From NCBI RefSeq assembly GCF_028453695.1, contig NC_135782.1, positions 13,392,001 through 13,456,000 of the forward strand: a stretch of 64,000 bases of DNA, written 5' to 3'. Below are positions 34,301 to 46,077 of this stretch, piece by piece; position 1 is the stretch's first letter; each line of letters opens with the position of its first letter. This stretch comes from Augochlora pura. Lineage: Eukaryota > Arthropoda > Insecta > Hymenoptera > Halictidae. The notes beneath the pieces are model-generated. The model was given only the letters and a program-made list of their open reading frames with translations, had not been told where the DNA came from and did no database searches. Both the position numbers and the translations under genes were made by a program.

Positions 34301-37120
34301 GTTGCAATTGGACAACGAATTTTTATGCAACGTAGAAGTACATTTATTCCCTTTCTTAATCTAAATATTAAATTTGTATTCAATCTATTCATTTTCATCA
34401 TAAATGTTCTCAATCGCGTAAAAATTTTCTAAAACAATGCATAAATATGGCTTTTAAGGGTCGGCGAGGAAACAATCGCGTAAACAGAAACCGACGTGCC
34501 CGATTGTCTTTTTTATCAGTGCTTCCGAGGTTCGAAGGAGATGTTATAGTTTGTAGCGATACAAATGTGAGAGGGGTCGTTAAAGGTGTTGCGACAGTGA
34601 TACGCGAAAGGTGTCTTGCAGGCGTGTAATTGTCAAGGTTTTTTTTTTCTTTCTTCGTTCTGTATCTCGATATGGGTTTATTTAATTGTTCAGACGCGTA
34701 AGAGATATACGCGTGCGAAAGTTTTCACGCAGCGATTTTTTTTCGACAGAGAAACGAACGAGAACGTTCGTTAGCGATCGGCGTTTCCGTGCAATTGGTG
34801 CAATTATCCTTCGAACGAAGACAGGTTAGAATATAAATAGAGAGAGAGAGACATATATATATATATATGTTACACGTAGACGCTTCGCGATGACAGTTTC
34901 ATGAAACATTGGAGACAAGGATTAACAAAAATCTTGTGAATGTAAAATGACAGTTGAGATATTCGGTAGGAATAATTCGCAGTTTCTACTTATCCGCGAA
35001 ATTGTATAAAGAGTCGGACTACGTTACTCTAATCTTTTTTTTATTAGGTCAATTCGTTTAAATTAAAGATTCGGGACTATATTATATTCTTATATTGGAT
35101 TATGTTTGCCACGAGCGTAGCGTGTTCTGCTCGAGAATAGTATATACCCTCCGTAGCGTCGCGCCGTAGCTCCGCCTTTCTATCCCCACCACTTTGCGGC
35201 GTAACGAATCGCGAGGCAGCAGGTCTTCTGACAGACTAAATTTTCAGATTATGTGAACGCCACGTCACGGATCGAATATTGTGTGTGCGAAACGAAGCAT
35301 AATAATGCTGGTGGCGCGTGTGTTTTGCTCACGTCTCTCGAATTGCTCGCGAGAATGATATACAATGCTGCCGCTAAGTATGCAATGACAATACTACGAC
35401 AATAATAACTATATGATTACTATGCGTGGATGACGAGATGTCCAGACAGAAGATCTTTTATCGAATTAGTGGTTGCAAACCTTTGCTACCGTCAAACAGC
35501 CGATTGCTCCGCCCTATGCCATGTCCCGTATCGTCATTGGTAGAAACTAAGAAGCAACCACTGAGTATGAAAATGTTTTCAACTTTCAGCTAGATCTATG
35601 TGGCAGAAGCTAACCGCGCAAAGACCACGCCTACTAGCATAAAAATGAAAGAGACAGGAGGAGCGAATAGAATCTCAAACTCTTCATGTATACCTAAATT
35701 TGATTCTTCTGACCGATTTCTTTTGCACAGGCAATTTTTCGAAAGATATAGAGTAGGCGTGGAAGGCGCTGATACCGCCCACTGGAATGAAAATGTCGGC
35801 AACTAAATTTATCTCTCATAATTAAGGTCAATTTTTGGGAATATGCATCGAATACACATGGACGGGGCTAATGACCATAGGGGAGGGGCTTAAATGTCCT
35901 TGTAACGCCTATTAGACAACTTGTCGGCCACGCACAGTATTTGGTAGCTCTTTTTCTCATAGTTATACATTACTATTACTATTTAGTCGCGTTCCAAGTG
36001 ATATATTACGATAGATTTTTAGTTTAAGGCAAACGAGAGAAAGAGAGAGAGAGAGAGATAGTTGTAATAGATGTAAGGATTGTTCGCAATGTGCCTTTTC
36101 TGTAGGATTACAGATTACTCTAGAGTCTAGACTACAAACCCCACCCCCTTTACGACACACGTTCAAAGTAAACGAATGCTCACTTGTAAAGATTGCGCTG
36201 TAGTCAACGCGAAGACTGCCAACAAGTGCAACGTTAGACTGTAAGCGGGAGCAAGAGAAAGACAGAACGGTTCAATTTATAGAATAAAGTATACTCTTTC
36301 TATGAGACACGTTTCGCTCAGTGTTCGCGCGCGCGTCTGTTTCTTGTATGTGTGTATACGCGTGCTCATCGGTTCGGACAGAAATGATAATCCCCTCGCG
36401 CTGTTTCTCACCGAGTTGAACCGCAACCGACCGGTTATAGAAGGAAGTTCGTAATCGTTCAATAAATTTCATCGAATCAAACGGCGAGATCGACTGGGCG
36501 CGGCATTGTTTCCATTCGGTCTTCGCTCTCGAGTATTTTCGCGTTCCAATTAGTTGAACGAGTTCTGAGATCTCCACGTTTCTCACCGATTTCTAACATA
36601 CCCCACGACACTTTTACACTCGGCTTTGCAAGTCGGAGGAATTCTATCTTTCTGTTGGCTCGTGCCTTTCTATCCATCTATTGGTTTTAACTGATCGTTA
36701 TATTTGTCCCAGGCCTTTCTATCTAGCTATTGACTTTAACCGATTGTTACGCTTGTTCCAGGCCTCTCATCTATCTGTCTATCAATTCTAACTGATTGCT
36801 ACATTTGTCCTGACACCTTGCACCGGTCATAGCAAGTCAGGCTCTCATATTCGAATGTCGTAGTTGTTGTTTGTCGAACATTTTAAGGACAGATGGATAT
36901 TGAAGTAAAAGATAAGGAAATTTTCTTAATTCAAGAAATACTGCAAAATGTTCTTCAATCTTCTTTCATTTTTTAACGTCGCATCAACAACCTATAGATT
37001 TAATATATTTCAACAAGTTTCCTCTATTTTCATTTGTTTCGTAGGTTTCATTTTTGATGGAACGTCTAATCAATTTTGGTATTTTATGAACTATTCCTAT
37101 AAAGAGCATGTTCCGACTTT
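34300..37120. other. Region between Inx3 and the DOCK exons
   Basis: Holds (AT)n at 34854-34868, an (AG)n tract at 36036-36058, a 49-bp minisatellite and moderately GC-rich unique DNA at 35100-35560 and 36250-36660. No DOCK or other exon was recognised; part may be Inx3 3' UTR. Confidence 0.45.
36664..36812 (+). repeat. Three tandem copies of a 49-bp unit
   Basis: The unit starts GCCTTTCTATC and runs through TTTTAACTGATCGTTA to TTTGTCCCAG. Copies begin at 36664, 36713 and 36762; the third is the most diverged. It lies between Inx3 and the DOCK exons. Confidence 0.8.
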
Positions 37121-37124
37121 TTAA

Positions 37125-37323
37125 CCCATTGCACTCTGAGGCTTTACTAAACCTGTTATATCACGTTCCTAGATAATTTTTATATTATCAAAATTTAGAT
37201 TTAAAAGATTATTAAAAGTGTGACTATTACAGAAAACGCACTTTATCGTATAAAATGTGTATATTGTAGATCGGAAAGATTATTTTAGATTTGCAGTTGA
37301 AGTGGCTACGAGTGCAAAGGGTT
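37125..37323. mobile_element. TTAA-family MITE, diverged
   Basis: Left: TTAACCCATTGCACTCTGAGG from 37121. Right: ACGAGTGCAAAGGGTTC, where the outer TTAA has mutated. About 200 bp. It lies just downstream (in DOCK orientation) of the last DOCK exon seen. Confidence 0.65.
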
Positions 37324-37479
37324 CACAGGGTAATCGGAAGAACACTGAAGCGGCGCTTTGGCAGACATATTGAATCCACCTATAGCGCGCATTGTTTTGA
37401 ACGTTGAACGGATGACACGGTGATAGAGCTACAGTTATCGTTGCATATCGAATAACAGAACCTTGAATATCGAACTTAC

Positions 37480-37628
37480 CGGTTCCCCCAGTCCACCTTG
37501 TTGATGATCCTCAGCTTCAGTTCTCTCGTCTGATCGGTGGTCAGGGTACCCGCCAGAAGCTGTCGCCGCCATTCCAGCAGCTCTCGCATCACCTTCCTGA
37601 GCGTGTTGAATTTGTAGTTCTCCCTTTC
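37480..37628 (-). CDS. spg: DOCK (spg) exon: post-SH3 helical region
   Basis: 149 bp, 49 codons plus two bases, starting ERENYKFNTLRKVM and ending KVDWGN. Acceptor TCCTGCAG-type, ending just before 37628; donor GTAAGT begins at 37479. The next exon must start with one base completing Arg. Confidence 0.85.
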
Positions 37629-40600
37629 CTGCACACATCGAAGTAATCGGAAAACGGTCTGATTAGTTCTGGAATTGCGCAGGATACGGTGAAAATCGTG
37701 TTAGAGCCAGGGACGATGGGACGTCGCCTGGAAAATATGTGTTTCCATCCGAAAGCATCGAAGACTTTTCATCAACGAAAAAACTCTAATTTAACATTCC
37801 ACGCAGACGAATTAGTGTACAATATATGTATATATATATGTATATCGATGCAATTAGTATATTTTTCTTGAGGTTATGTAAAGGTTATGTCAATTCAATC
37901 TAATCTTTGTTTAATTTTACTGCGCGTACATTATACAATATACCTTGCATTTTCATCTGAAATATCGATGCAATTAGTATATTTTTCTTGAGGTTATACT
38001 TTTCATTTCAATGTCATCATCGTCATTCGAGATTCTGTGGTGTATTTGCATTGTAGATGATTTTTATTTATTTTTATTTTACTTGTAGCACATTATTATT
38101 CATAGATCATTGATGTATGGTTAAGTGTTGACGATGGAATCCCATAAGAATACAGCAAGCATGAATAGTTTTCTTATATTAAGTTAACGAAATAGTTTTT
38201 GGTAAGTATATTAATTTTGTTTTTCTTATTGTCTTGTATAACTTAAGTAAGTAAAGAAATGCGATTAAGAAGAACAAAGTATAAAAAATAATTTTCGCCA
38301 GCTAGATTGGACAGATGACCGCTGTGGCTCAATTATACAAAATACAAGGTACCCAAAATGATTTGAATTAGCATTTCACTTATTTTTGATAATAAAAAAT
38401 ATTGTTAAGGTAAAAGAATTTTTTTATTACTAAAAACAAATTAAATGTTAAAAATTGTTCTGTACATCTATTATGAACGACGATATCTTTATAATCTGTT
38501 ATGTAAAATGAGCTAACATGAGAAAAAATTGTTTGCCTTTTCCAAGATCATTCGAAAGTTGTTTTGATTCTTTTATATGGAATACTGTATTTTACAGTTA
38601 TTTACAAAAAAAAACAAAACAAAAAAGTTTGTCTTTATTTATTCCACTAAAACTTGACTTTCTACAACTTGGAAGGTCACAAAAATTAAATTTTTATAAA
38701 AAAGACATTTTGGACATAGGATTTGAATTGCACCTTCATTGTGAAACAAAAATACAGCATTCGATTTAAAATAATTGACATAACCTTTAAATGACCTTAA
38801 AAACTCTAATAAGAGAAATATTTTTCTACGTGGAAAAACATAAAAAGTTACGTTTTACTCTTCTTTTCTCATAACGTCAAGTTGTTATCTCCAGCTTTCC
38901 ATTTGGCTGTTATTTCAAGGTTATGTTATTGGGGCACTTGTTGATGGACAGCGTATATGTATAAGGTAAACGAAGTTTTCCAATCTATTGGCGATTGAGA
39001 AGATGTTTCTAAAATTTGAGAACCGCCGCCGTCTGCGGGGTATCGATTACTGGGCTTACAGTATTGACGAAGTTGCCATCGTTCGATAGCGAGAGCGTTC
39101 ACTTACCGGTCAGACGGTCGATCAGCGCCGGAGATCGATTCCGGCGACATCAAAGCGGTCGGGAAACGCAATTTGTCCGGTCAAAGGGAGCACTCTGCCC
39201 CCCGCGATTTTCGTCTCCGGTTGCTGATCATTCCCTTGGCAACAAGAAACGCCAGGTTCCCGCTTGTCCCGCGTACAATCGTGCCGCGGACCCGTTCGTT
39301 AAACGTTTGTTGAAACGCGATAGCACAATGCTCTGGAGCGAGGTTATTTTTCGCAAAAAATCATTTTCTTAATTTTAATTTACGGAAGAAATGTTCCTTC
39401 CTATCTCTTGGCAACCCTTTGAATTTTTTATCACTGGAATATTATATAACGTTGTTAATTATTAACGTGGTTAATTATTATATAACGTTGTTAAATTTAA
39501 ATTTCGGAACTGAAATTTAACGAATTTCCTCACAAGGTGATTGCAATTTAGATTTTTGGCGAATTTGGCGATTTTGTTCTTGTCAGCTTCGTAGGGCTGT
39601 CAATTTATAGCAGAATACATTTTTTCTATATAGGGTGTCCATCAATAAATGCCACTTGAAATAACAGAGAATTGGTTGACATTTTTTTTCTCGCGTTAAC
39701 GCATTTTACGTAAGAAAACCTAGAAAATACATTTGACCAGTTATTTTAAACGTTACACATTGACGAACACGCTGTACATTAACCCTTTGCACTCGAGTGG
39801 TGACTCTGAGGTAGCAATAAAAATTCCTATATCCTTTTTGAATGATTTTTGCATTATTAATTTCATTTATATTTAAAAAAAAATGGTAAAATTGTTAGAA
39901 ATCGACTTTTGGCCACTAAAAACGCTTTTCCAGACCACCGACGGCGGAAAAGTGTGTCGCGTAACGACGAGAGCCTTCGTTGCGAAAAAGAGCCGCCAGA
40001 CAGTTGTTGCGCTGGAAAAAAAAAAGAAAGAAGCTAGGTCTGTTGAACGCACTCACCACGTAGAGTCGTTTCCAAATGCCGTCCCATTCCCGCAGCACCA
40101 GGGTGACTTCCCGGACCACTGGATCCTCCAACGGGATCACGGATTCGAACAAACCTTCGTTCTCGATCTTGCAGGGCTTCAGATGCACGTACGAGCTCGG
40201 GAAGATGCCCTTCACCGCGCGGTTCTTCGTCGAGAAGCCTCTGTACCATCCTGCGAACAAGGAAACTGTTTCAAGTTCCATCATTTTCTCTATTCAAGTG
40301 GTCTCCTTTCACATGAATCACAGGAGACGTAGGTCTGGATTTCGAATTTACATGCTCGGATAAGTGGAGTCTGTGTTCCTGATATTTCGTGTCATAAAGT
40401 ACAAGTACAGTCCTCACCCGACAAAAAGGCATACGTCTGTGTTTACATTCTTCATTCATGAGAAGTGCCTTCTCATCGAGTGAGGACTATACCGACTATT
40501 ATATAAGAGTATTAACGAGTCTGTCACGGGATGGAGATTTCTATTAATAACTTAAAAATTGATAGGAGAAATTGAAAATGTTGAAAAGGTTAACGCATTG

Positions 40601-41748
40601 ATTGTCACTTGAGATAAATGTTAGTTCGTTATTAACAGAAAGACGTCGTAAAAATTATTTATTTATTATATTTTACTTATGCTACTTATTTATTTAAAAA
40701 AATAATGCTAACATCTAGATTATGTTTCTTCGAAATAGGCTTTACAGTCAACGGTGTTAAGAGCAGCTAATAAGGTTGGTGTACTGATTTCGACTTATTC
40801 AAGTTATTAACCCTTTGCACTCGAAGCCATTTTAATTTTACTTCTAAAATAACTTTTCTAGAATATAGCATTTTCATTTTATATGACAAAATATATTTTA
40901 TGCATATGAAATTGAATCTTGTTGAATATGAAATTGAAACTCGTGCAACAACAGTTGTACTTTTAATAATATTTGAAATGAAATCTTTCCTAATAAAAAA
41001 ATTATTTCGGAACGTGCTGTAGCAATTTTAGTGGTACCTCAGAGTCACCATTCGAGTGCAAAGGGTTAAATAAAGGAAGAAAATATTTGACTCCAATGTC
41101 TCGTAATTGATGTGGACAAATTTTATTTTTCAGATAGATCCGCAGTTAATCAAAAAACCTCTAAACATCGTAACTGTGAAGAAAATGTTAAGTCGATGAA
41201 AAATGCACAGAGGAAAGGTTAACACGGTGGAACAAGTATTGCAATAGATACGTATAAAATTACAGTTTCAACACACAGGGTGTCTTAAAAATGTTGTACG
41301 TCCTTGGAGGGAGTTATTCCTGAGACGATTTGAAGCAACTTTTTCTTTGGCGAAAATGTTCTCCGTGGTTTCGTTAACAAGTTATTAACGAAAAACATTG
41401 GCCAATCAGCGAGCGAGGATGGCTGGCGCTTCGTTGCCGTGTCCAATGCCATATCGACCTCGCTACCGCACCGCTATAGTTCTACTATACTCGCTCTTTC
41501 ATTGGTCAGCGTTTTTCCTTAATAATTTGTTGATGAAGACACGGAGAATATTTTTCCAAACAAAAAAGTTACTCGAAATGACCTCAGGAATCTTTTAGCA
41601 CGCCCTTTATGCACTTTTAGAAAGAAATACGCGTTTTTGAGATAAAAAGAGTAAGACTTCTCACCTGCGCACTCTTCCAGAATCTGCACCGTCTCGCCGA
41701 TCTCCAATGGAAGGCCATAGCGCGTGTCACCCCGCCAATTGTAAACGG
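37480..41748 (-). CDS. spg: DOCK-family guanine nucleotide exchange factor (DOCK3/4, sponge type), N-terminal exons only
   Basis: Minus-strand join 41748-41665, 40250-40057, 37628-37480 gives an uninterrupted frame of about 142 residues. It reads as an SH3 domain (VYNWRGDTRYGLPLEIGET..., then GWYRGFSTKN and KGIFPSSYVHLK) followed by the helical region after it (VIPLEDPVVREVTLVLREW, ...RELLEWRRQLLAGTLTTDQ..., DWGN). This is the N terminus of the CDM/DOCK proteins, which activate Rac or Rap GTPases with ELMO, whose binding involves this region. ALEDP-type wording and the ERENYKF/DWGN pattern fit DOCK3/4 (fly sponge) better than DOCK1/2 (myoblast city), judged from memory of family sequences. 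The coding sequence is partial: it enters at phase 2, so an initiator exon lies upstream (right), and it leaves after two bases of an Arg codon. No DHR1 or DHR2 exons were recognised in the window. Confidence 0.85.
37842..37997 (+). repeat. Exact 36-bp direct repeat, 120 bp apart
   Basis: ATATCGATGCAATTAGTATA TTTTTCTTGAGGTTAT occurs at 37842-37877 and again at 37962-37997 without a mismatch, just upstream of the third DOCK exon (in its intron). Confidence 0.9.
39783..39900. mobile_element. TTAA-family MITE, left-end fragment
   Basis: After TTAA at 39779-39782 the sequence is CCCTTTGCACTCGAGTGG followed by TGACTCTGAGG. No matching right end was found before the DOCK exon at 40057, so this is truncated or decayed. 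Confidence 0.65.
40057..40250 (-). CDS. spg: DOCK (spg) exon: second half of SH3 and linker
   Basis: 194 bp. With the carried-over base it gives 65 codons beginning GWYRGFSTKN and ending WKRLYV. The tryptophan and the GIFPSSYV strand are the classic SH3 ligand-groove residues. Acceptor TTCGCAG, donor GTGAGT. Confidence 0.88.
40408..40489. mobile_element. 82-bp hairpin MITE in a DOCK intron
   Basis: CAGTCCTCACCCGACAAAAA GGCA at the left pairs with TGCCTTCTCATCGAGTGAGGACT at the right, with TA on each side. A Tc1/mariner-like miniature element; no coding potential. Confidence 0.65.
40811..41065. mobile_element. TTAA-flanked MITE, same family, in a DOCK intron
   Basis: TTAA at 40807-40810 and 41066-41069. 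Left end CCCTTTGCACTCGAAG. The right end has the long form read inverted (CCTCAGAGTCACCATTCGAGTGCAAAGGG split over 41039-41065). The interior differs from the 4-kb and 55-kb copies, so this is a subfamily. Confidence 0.8.
41275..41609. mobile_element. Long-palindrome MITE, copy 3 (DOCK intron)
   Basis: CAGGGTGTCTTAAAA at the left, GCACGCCCT at the right. Arms with GCAACTTTTTCTTTGGCGAAA, GTTATTAACGAAAAACATTGGCCAATC and the inverted ATTGGTCAGCGTTTTTCCTTAATAA. It ends 56 bp from the DOCK exon at 41665. Confidence 0.8.
41665..41748 (-). CDS. spg: DOCK (spg) exon: first half of SH3 domain
   Basis: 84 bp. The first two bases complete a codon from the previous exon; then 27 codons (VYNWRGDTRYGLPLEIGETV...) plus one base. 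The acceptor TTTTGCAG and donor GTGAGA are both good on the minus strand. Confidence 0.85.
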
Positions 41749-41749
41749 C

Positions 41750-43185
41750 TGCAAAAGGAGAAAGCGGAAGTTAGGGTTTCAGTTAATAGACCGGAGTTTG
41801 TTGGTGGATGTCTAACCGGAGTTCTCTGTCTATTTTCTGTGGAGTTTGGCAGCTCGTAAAGGCTGTGTTTGCAGACGAAGTCCCGGAGTATGTGGAGCAA
41901 AAATAGAGTATAGGTTCTCATAGAGTACGTTCTTATGGTTGGTAAGAGTGGTGTCGATCTTAAAATAATCTTTTAGTTGTTTTCTAAATCCTCTGACAAA
42001 GGTTTTATTAATTTATAGGGGTTTCGTAGATATTCTACAAATTTTAACTTTAATTGTAATCAAATGCTAATTAAGATTAATAACGCTGTTACAATAAATT
42101 TTGAAGGGCTTTAGATGTTCTTGAATGATCTTTGTCGCCTTGTAAAGATTTCCAGAAGATTCAAAGCCACTTTTTTAGTACCAAAAGATGATTAGAACCA
42201 ACAACATTCTTACAATAAGTTCTAAAGGTTGGCCCGACCATACGTGTCGCTTGCGTGCAACTGTTTATATTTTATGCCGGTTCTCATTGAACAAAATATG
42301 GGTCCAATGCTTTTCGTGATGGAGGGAGTAACGAAGTACGGCAAACTGCCACTGGCGCAGAGGCTTCGTAAGACAGCTGAGGGTTTATGTACCTAACCTA
42401 CAATACCTAGCAGCCGACTAACCTATGTATGTGTCCATTACTCTATTTCATTATTACAGGCGACGAAGAAATAATACTCCATAATAATATTCACTAGATG
42501 CGTGATTGTGTAAAATCAAAAATATGTACTTTATTTATAGGACACCGAAGCCAGGTGCAATATTTTTCTTCCTTAAATACTTTCAATAAGATGAAATGAA
42601 TACATACAACGACATTCCTAGTTTCTCTGATGAATGAAATAAATACATCGCACTCTTAGTTTCTTGTAATATTACAATACTTAGTATTGTAATACTTTCA
42701 TATAATACAATAGTCACATATCTATGCAACACTCAGAGTTAGGTTAGGTAGCGTTGTACTTAGGTACATTGCGGTACCCCCTCAATTACGAAAAGCATTG
42801 AAATCGTACTTTTCCTAACTACATTGGTGCAGAAAGTTATGTAATTAATTTGTTTCAAGTTTTAAGAAATTTTCAAAAATTGCCACCCCTGTAAAAATGC
42901 AGGTTTCAATTTGTCGAATTAGTGATTGTCAAACTCTTTCAAATATTTCATTTATATTGAAAATAATAAATAATATTCTCAGAGTTGATGTTCTATTTCT
43001 ATTGTATTTTTAAAAACCAATACTTATATGATTTTCGAACGCTTATGTAACTTTTGAAAGCTTATATAATTCTTGAACGCTTATATATTTTGTGAACACT
43101 TATATATTTTCTAAACGCATATATTTTTTCAATAAAGCATTCCCAGGCACAAGTCTATATCAACAGGACATTTATTTTCTAAATT
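41750..43185. other. Upstream side of the DOCK gene, no exon seen
   Basis: AT-rich; CTAACCTA-type motifs at 42390-42430 and 42738. Presumably intron leading to the unseen first DOCK exon. Confidence 0.45.
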
Positions 43186-43189
43186 CGCA

Positions 43190-43390
43190 TCACGTTGGAG
43201 ATTGTAGATAGTTGCAACTGAAATTTACATACTTTTTTCCACAATTATTTAAACTTTCGTACGAACCTAACCCGATGTCTAACACTTTCAATCATTTATT
43301 TAAAATCCTTCTTAAATTTTAAAATAAGAAACTTCAAAAATTCAATTTTGTCCACAATAAATGGCTTCCTAGCCCACTGCTTTGAATGAC
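43190..43390 (-). repeat. CAGTGGxCTGG-family repeat, minus-strand copy
   Basis: Read on the minus strand from 43385: GCAGTGGGCTAGGAAGCCAT, TTGTGGACAAAATTGAATTT, GAAGTTTCTTATTTTAAAAT. This matches plus-strand copies at about 45021 and 46078, and ends resembling it occur at 44529 and 47035. Ends of this kind recur as an interspersed family. Confidence 0.55.
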
Positions 43391-43699
43391 TACTAATTGT
43401 AGGAGGTCGTTTCTATATGGACAAAGGTAAATACTGACAGTACACCTGTTAACAAATTTAAAAACATTACAAACCGTGTTGCGAAACTAAAATGTTTAAT
43501 TTTACATTGAACAAATTCCGGTCCAGTCTTTTCGACCACCCGGTATATCATGCATCGTTATCAGTGTACCCTTCGACATAGTCATAGCTTTAAACTGACA
43601 TTCGATCACTTCAATGGAATTTTATTTCGAAAGAGTGGTATGAGCCTAGATGGACTGTCCAAAAATCGCTTGTATGTAATGGTTGCCGGCTGGTTGGAG

Positions 43700-44300
43700 G
43701 CCCGAAGAATAAGAAGATGTCGAAGGGAAGTATGTACAGGGGTGCGTGGAAAGAGGATCAAAGCGTGTCCTTTCGTGGAAGTGTCAGGCCTCGATAAACG
43801 AACTCCGGGGCACCGGATACGCGTGACGATGCACGCGCGACGAGCTAACTTCCGGTCCTTCGGCAGAGAAACGGACGCGAGACGCATCCGAATGAGCCCT
43901 ACGCCGCGCCGGACCGCGCGTGCAAGCGCGCAGAAGCGCGGAGGAGCGCGTTCCTACAGCCACCGGGCCACGCTGGAATGTGTGTTACGCGTTTATTCGC
44001 CCACCACCATTCCGCCGGGGAACAATGCTCGCGGAGATTCCGGCGACTGGGTATTCGTCAATTTCGAGCTGCCTCCGGAGCGAGATACGAGTTCCGCTCC
44101 GCGCCGCGCCGCTCTACCCCGATCTATCGCGCGTCGTTCTGCTATTTATTATCGTCACGTCTTTTGTTGCACTCTAATATACAGGCCGGAGAAAATAGAA
44201 CCGCGCGGGACGCATCCCAATGCGGCTTTTGCAGGACCGGCCACCGGTTTTCGGAATTGTTCGTCATCAATTGGGGAACCTTCGCGTGCCGAAGGTATTG
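43700..44300. promoter_or_regulatory. CpG-rich island upstream of the DOCK exons
   Basis: About 600 bp of high GC, 2-2.5 kb upstream (in minus-strand sense) of the first DOCK exon seen. Long open frames on both strands reflect composition. It is a candidate position for a DOCK promoter or initiator exon, but no matching start exon was found. Confidence 0.3.
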
Positions 44301-45020
44301 TCTTCTCGAAACACAGATACACCGACGGTTGCAGTCACCGACGCGAAATTTCAATTAAACAAAGTTGCTGTTGGCAACAAGTGCTGTAAACTGCAAAGCT
44401 GATCGCGCCTATGGGATTTTGATGTAAATTCTATTTGAATAGATATTTGCGTAGTCGTTTTGCGAATTGGACATTGTGAAAATCAAATTTCCGTCTACGA
44501 GAATTGATATAAGAAAGAATTCAAAGACGATGAACAGTGGTCTGCGAGTCCGTTTTTCATGGTCAATAATACACTCGCATCCAAAAGTATTAGGACACTC
44601 GCAGAAAACTAAATTTTGTAGAACCGACAGGAAACTGTTATAATCTATTCAATTTATTTCAAAGTTAATTGCATTGAACTGTAACAAATATATATATTTT
44701 ACATTAAATAATGTCAATCTTATGAAAGAAAATAAAATTTTCAGTTTCAATATCAGAAAATTATTTTTAACGACGGTTTAAAATTTTTTAGCCGGCGAAC
44801 TTCAAGTATACAATTCAGTTCTGAACAATGTTTAATTCATAAACAAACGGAATAAAATTTAGAACAATTCAAGCTTTGGACAGGGTTTTAAAAAAATATT
44901 AAGAGTGATAAGCATCACGCCATTTTGATAACAAATTATAAACAATTGTTAGGAAGAGAATATAAATAGTAATAGCCTACAAATCGTAATAAATTAAACG
45001 CCAGTAGTATTGCAAAACCA

Positions 45021-45200
45021 CAGTGGGCTGGGAAGCCTTTTATCCTGGACAAAATTAAATTTTTGAAGTTTCATAATTTAAACTTTAAGAAGTTCAAATG
45101 ATTAAAATTGAGGGACATAGAACTTATTTCGTGTAAAAGTATTTCAAGAATTATGAGAAACAGCACGCAAATTTCAATTGCAACTATTTGCAACTTCGAA
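45021..45200 (+). repeat. CAGTGGxCTGG-family repeat
   Basis: CAGTGGGCTGGGAAGCCTTT followed by TGGACAAAATTAAATTTTTG and GAAGTTTCATAATTTAAACT; later GCAACTATTTGCAAC. The same order is seen on the minus strand at 43190-43390 and, diverged, at 46078-46260. Confidence 0.55.
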
Positions 45201-45544
45201 CGTGATATGAATTTGAGAAACAGATGGCCACTGTTCTAAACTTGGTATTAAAAACTTTTTCCAATACGTGAATTGCTTTCGAGATTCCTGTTCTATCGGC
45301 TGCCCTCGGCACGCCTAAGTCTGTTACCGCTTAAAGACCTGCTCGTGTTTCATTCAAACGGAAAGTCAAGTTCATTGTTCGTCAAACACGCGATCAAACA
45401 ATTTCGAGCGACCATGTACATATCGGAGCGATGACAGTGACCGATGGTAAGCAAAGCAGCAAACTTCTGCGAATCAATTTAGTCATAGTATGTAAATGTA
45501 GAACACTGAACCTAACCTAGACGTGTCGCAGACTTAACCTAGGT

Positions 45545-45935
45545 CGTAAAAATATATGTATTTGCTATAGAACATGGATTTTATGATTTTGCGGCACAAA
45601 TGAGTCGATCAAATTAAATGTAGTAAAAACATTCAAAGAATTTATATAATATATGACGTTGTATTATGATCAAACATTAAAATGGCGGAATCAATCAATG
45701 ATACAATGTTAATTTCGTGGAAAAATGAACAGTCTACTCATAATCCTTCAAAGTTATCGAATTCAAATTTATAATATTTAAAAAATATGTTTTATTTTAA
45801 ATTTGTGACGAGACACAGTCTTCACAAAATTATCATATTTAAATTAAAATTAAACATTTCTCTGTAGAATGTGAGGTTTTAATGATAGTTTTATATTTTT
45901 TAGTTGGTGCATTTAGAACAAATCAAATTTTAATA
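45545..45935 (+). repeat. Direct repeat A of a diverged pair
   Basis: The segment shares ordered blocks with 47100-47455: a (G)TGACACAA-type start, ATTCAAAGAATTT, TATGACGTT, CCTTCAAAGTTA, AACATTTCTCTGTA and TTTTTAGTTG-type end. The copies are 1.55 kb apart in the same direction and clearly diverged, so this is an old duplication or two copies of one interspersed repeat. Confidence 0.6.
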
Positions 45936-46077
45936 GAGGCTGTCGAATAAATTTAAAAAACTATGACTATCGGACTTTTTTGTAGGTTAAATAATTGCTA
46001 TGAAAAATAAATAAATTTTTGGCGCAACCTTCCTCAATGAATTATAATAAATAGATGATATAAGTATTTAAATATTA

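Noticed and set aside
40034..40332. Other frames over the DOCK exon (both strands)
   Set aside because: Shadows of the real minus-strand exon 40250-40057, whose frame joins its neighbours in phase.
42325..42345. AAGTACGGC string considered as the KYG of a DOCK first exon
   Set aside because: It is on the wrong (plus) strand for the DOCK gene and has no in-frame ATG or donor.
43550..44389. 279-codon plus-strand open frame, the longest in the window
   Set aside because: GC-rich island with overlapping open frames on both strands, Arg/Ser/Pro-rich composition, no domain, no splice context. Composition explains the openness.
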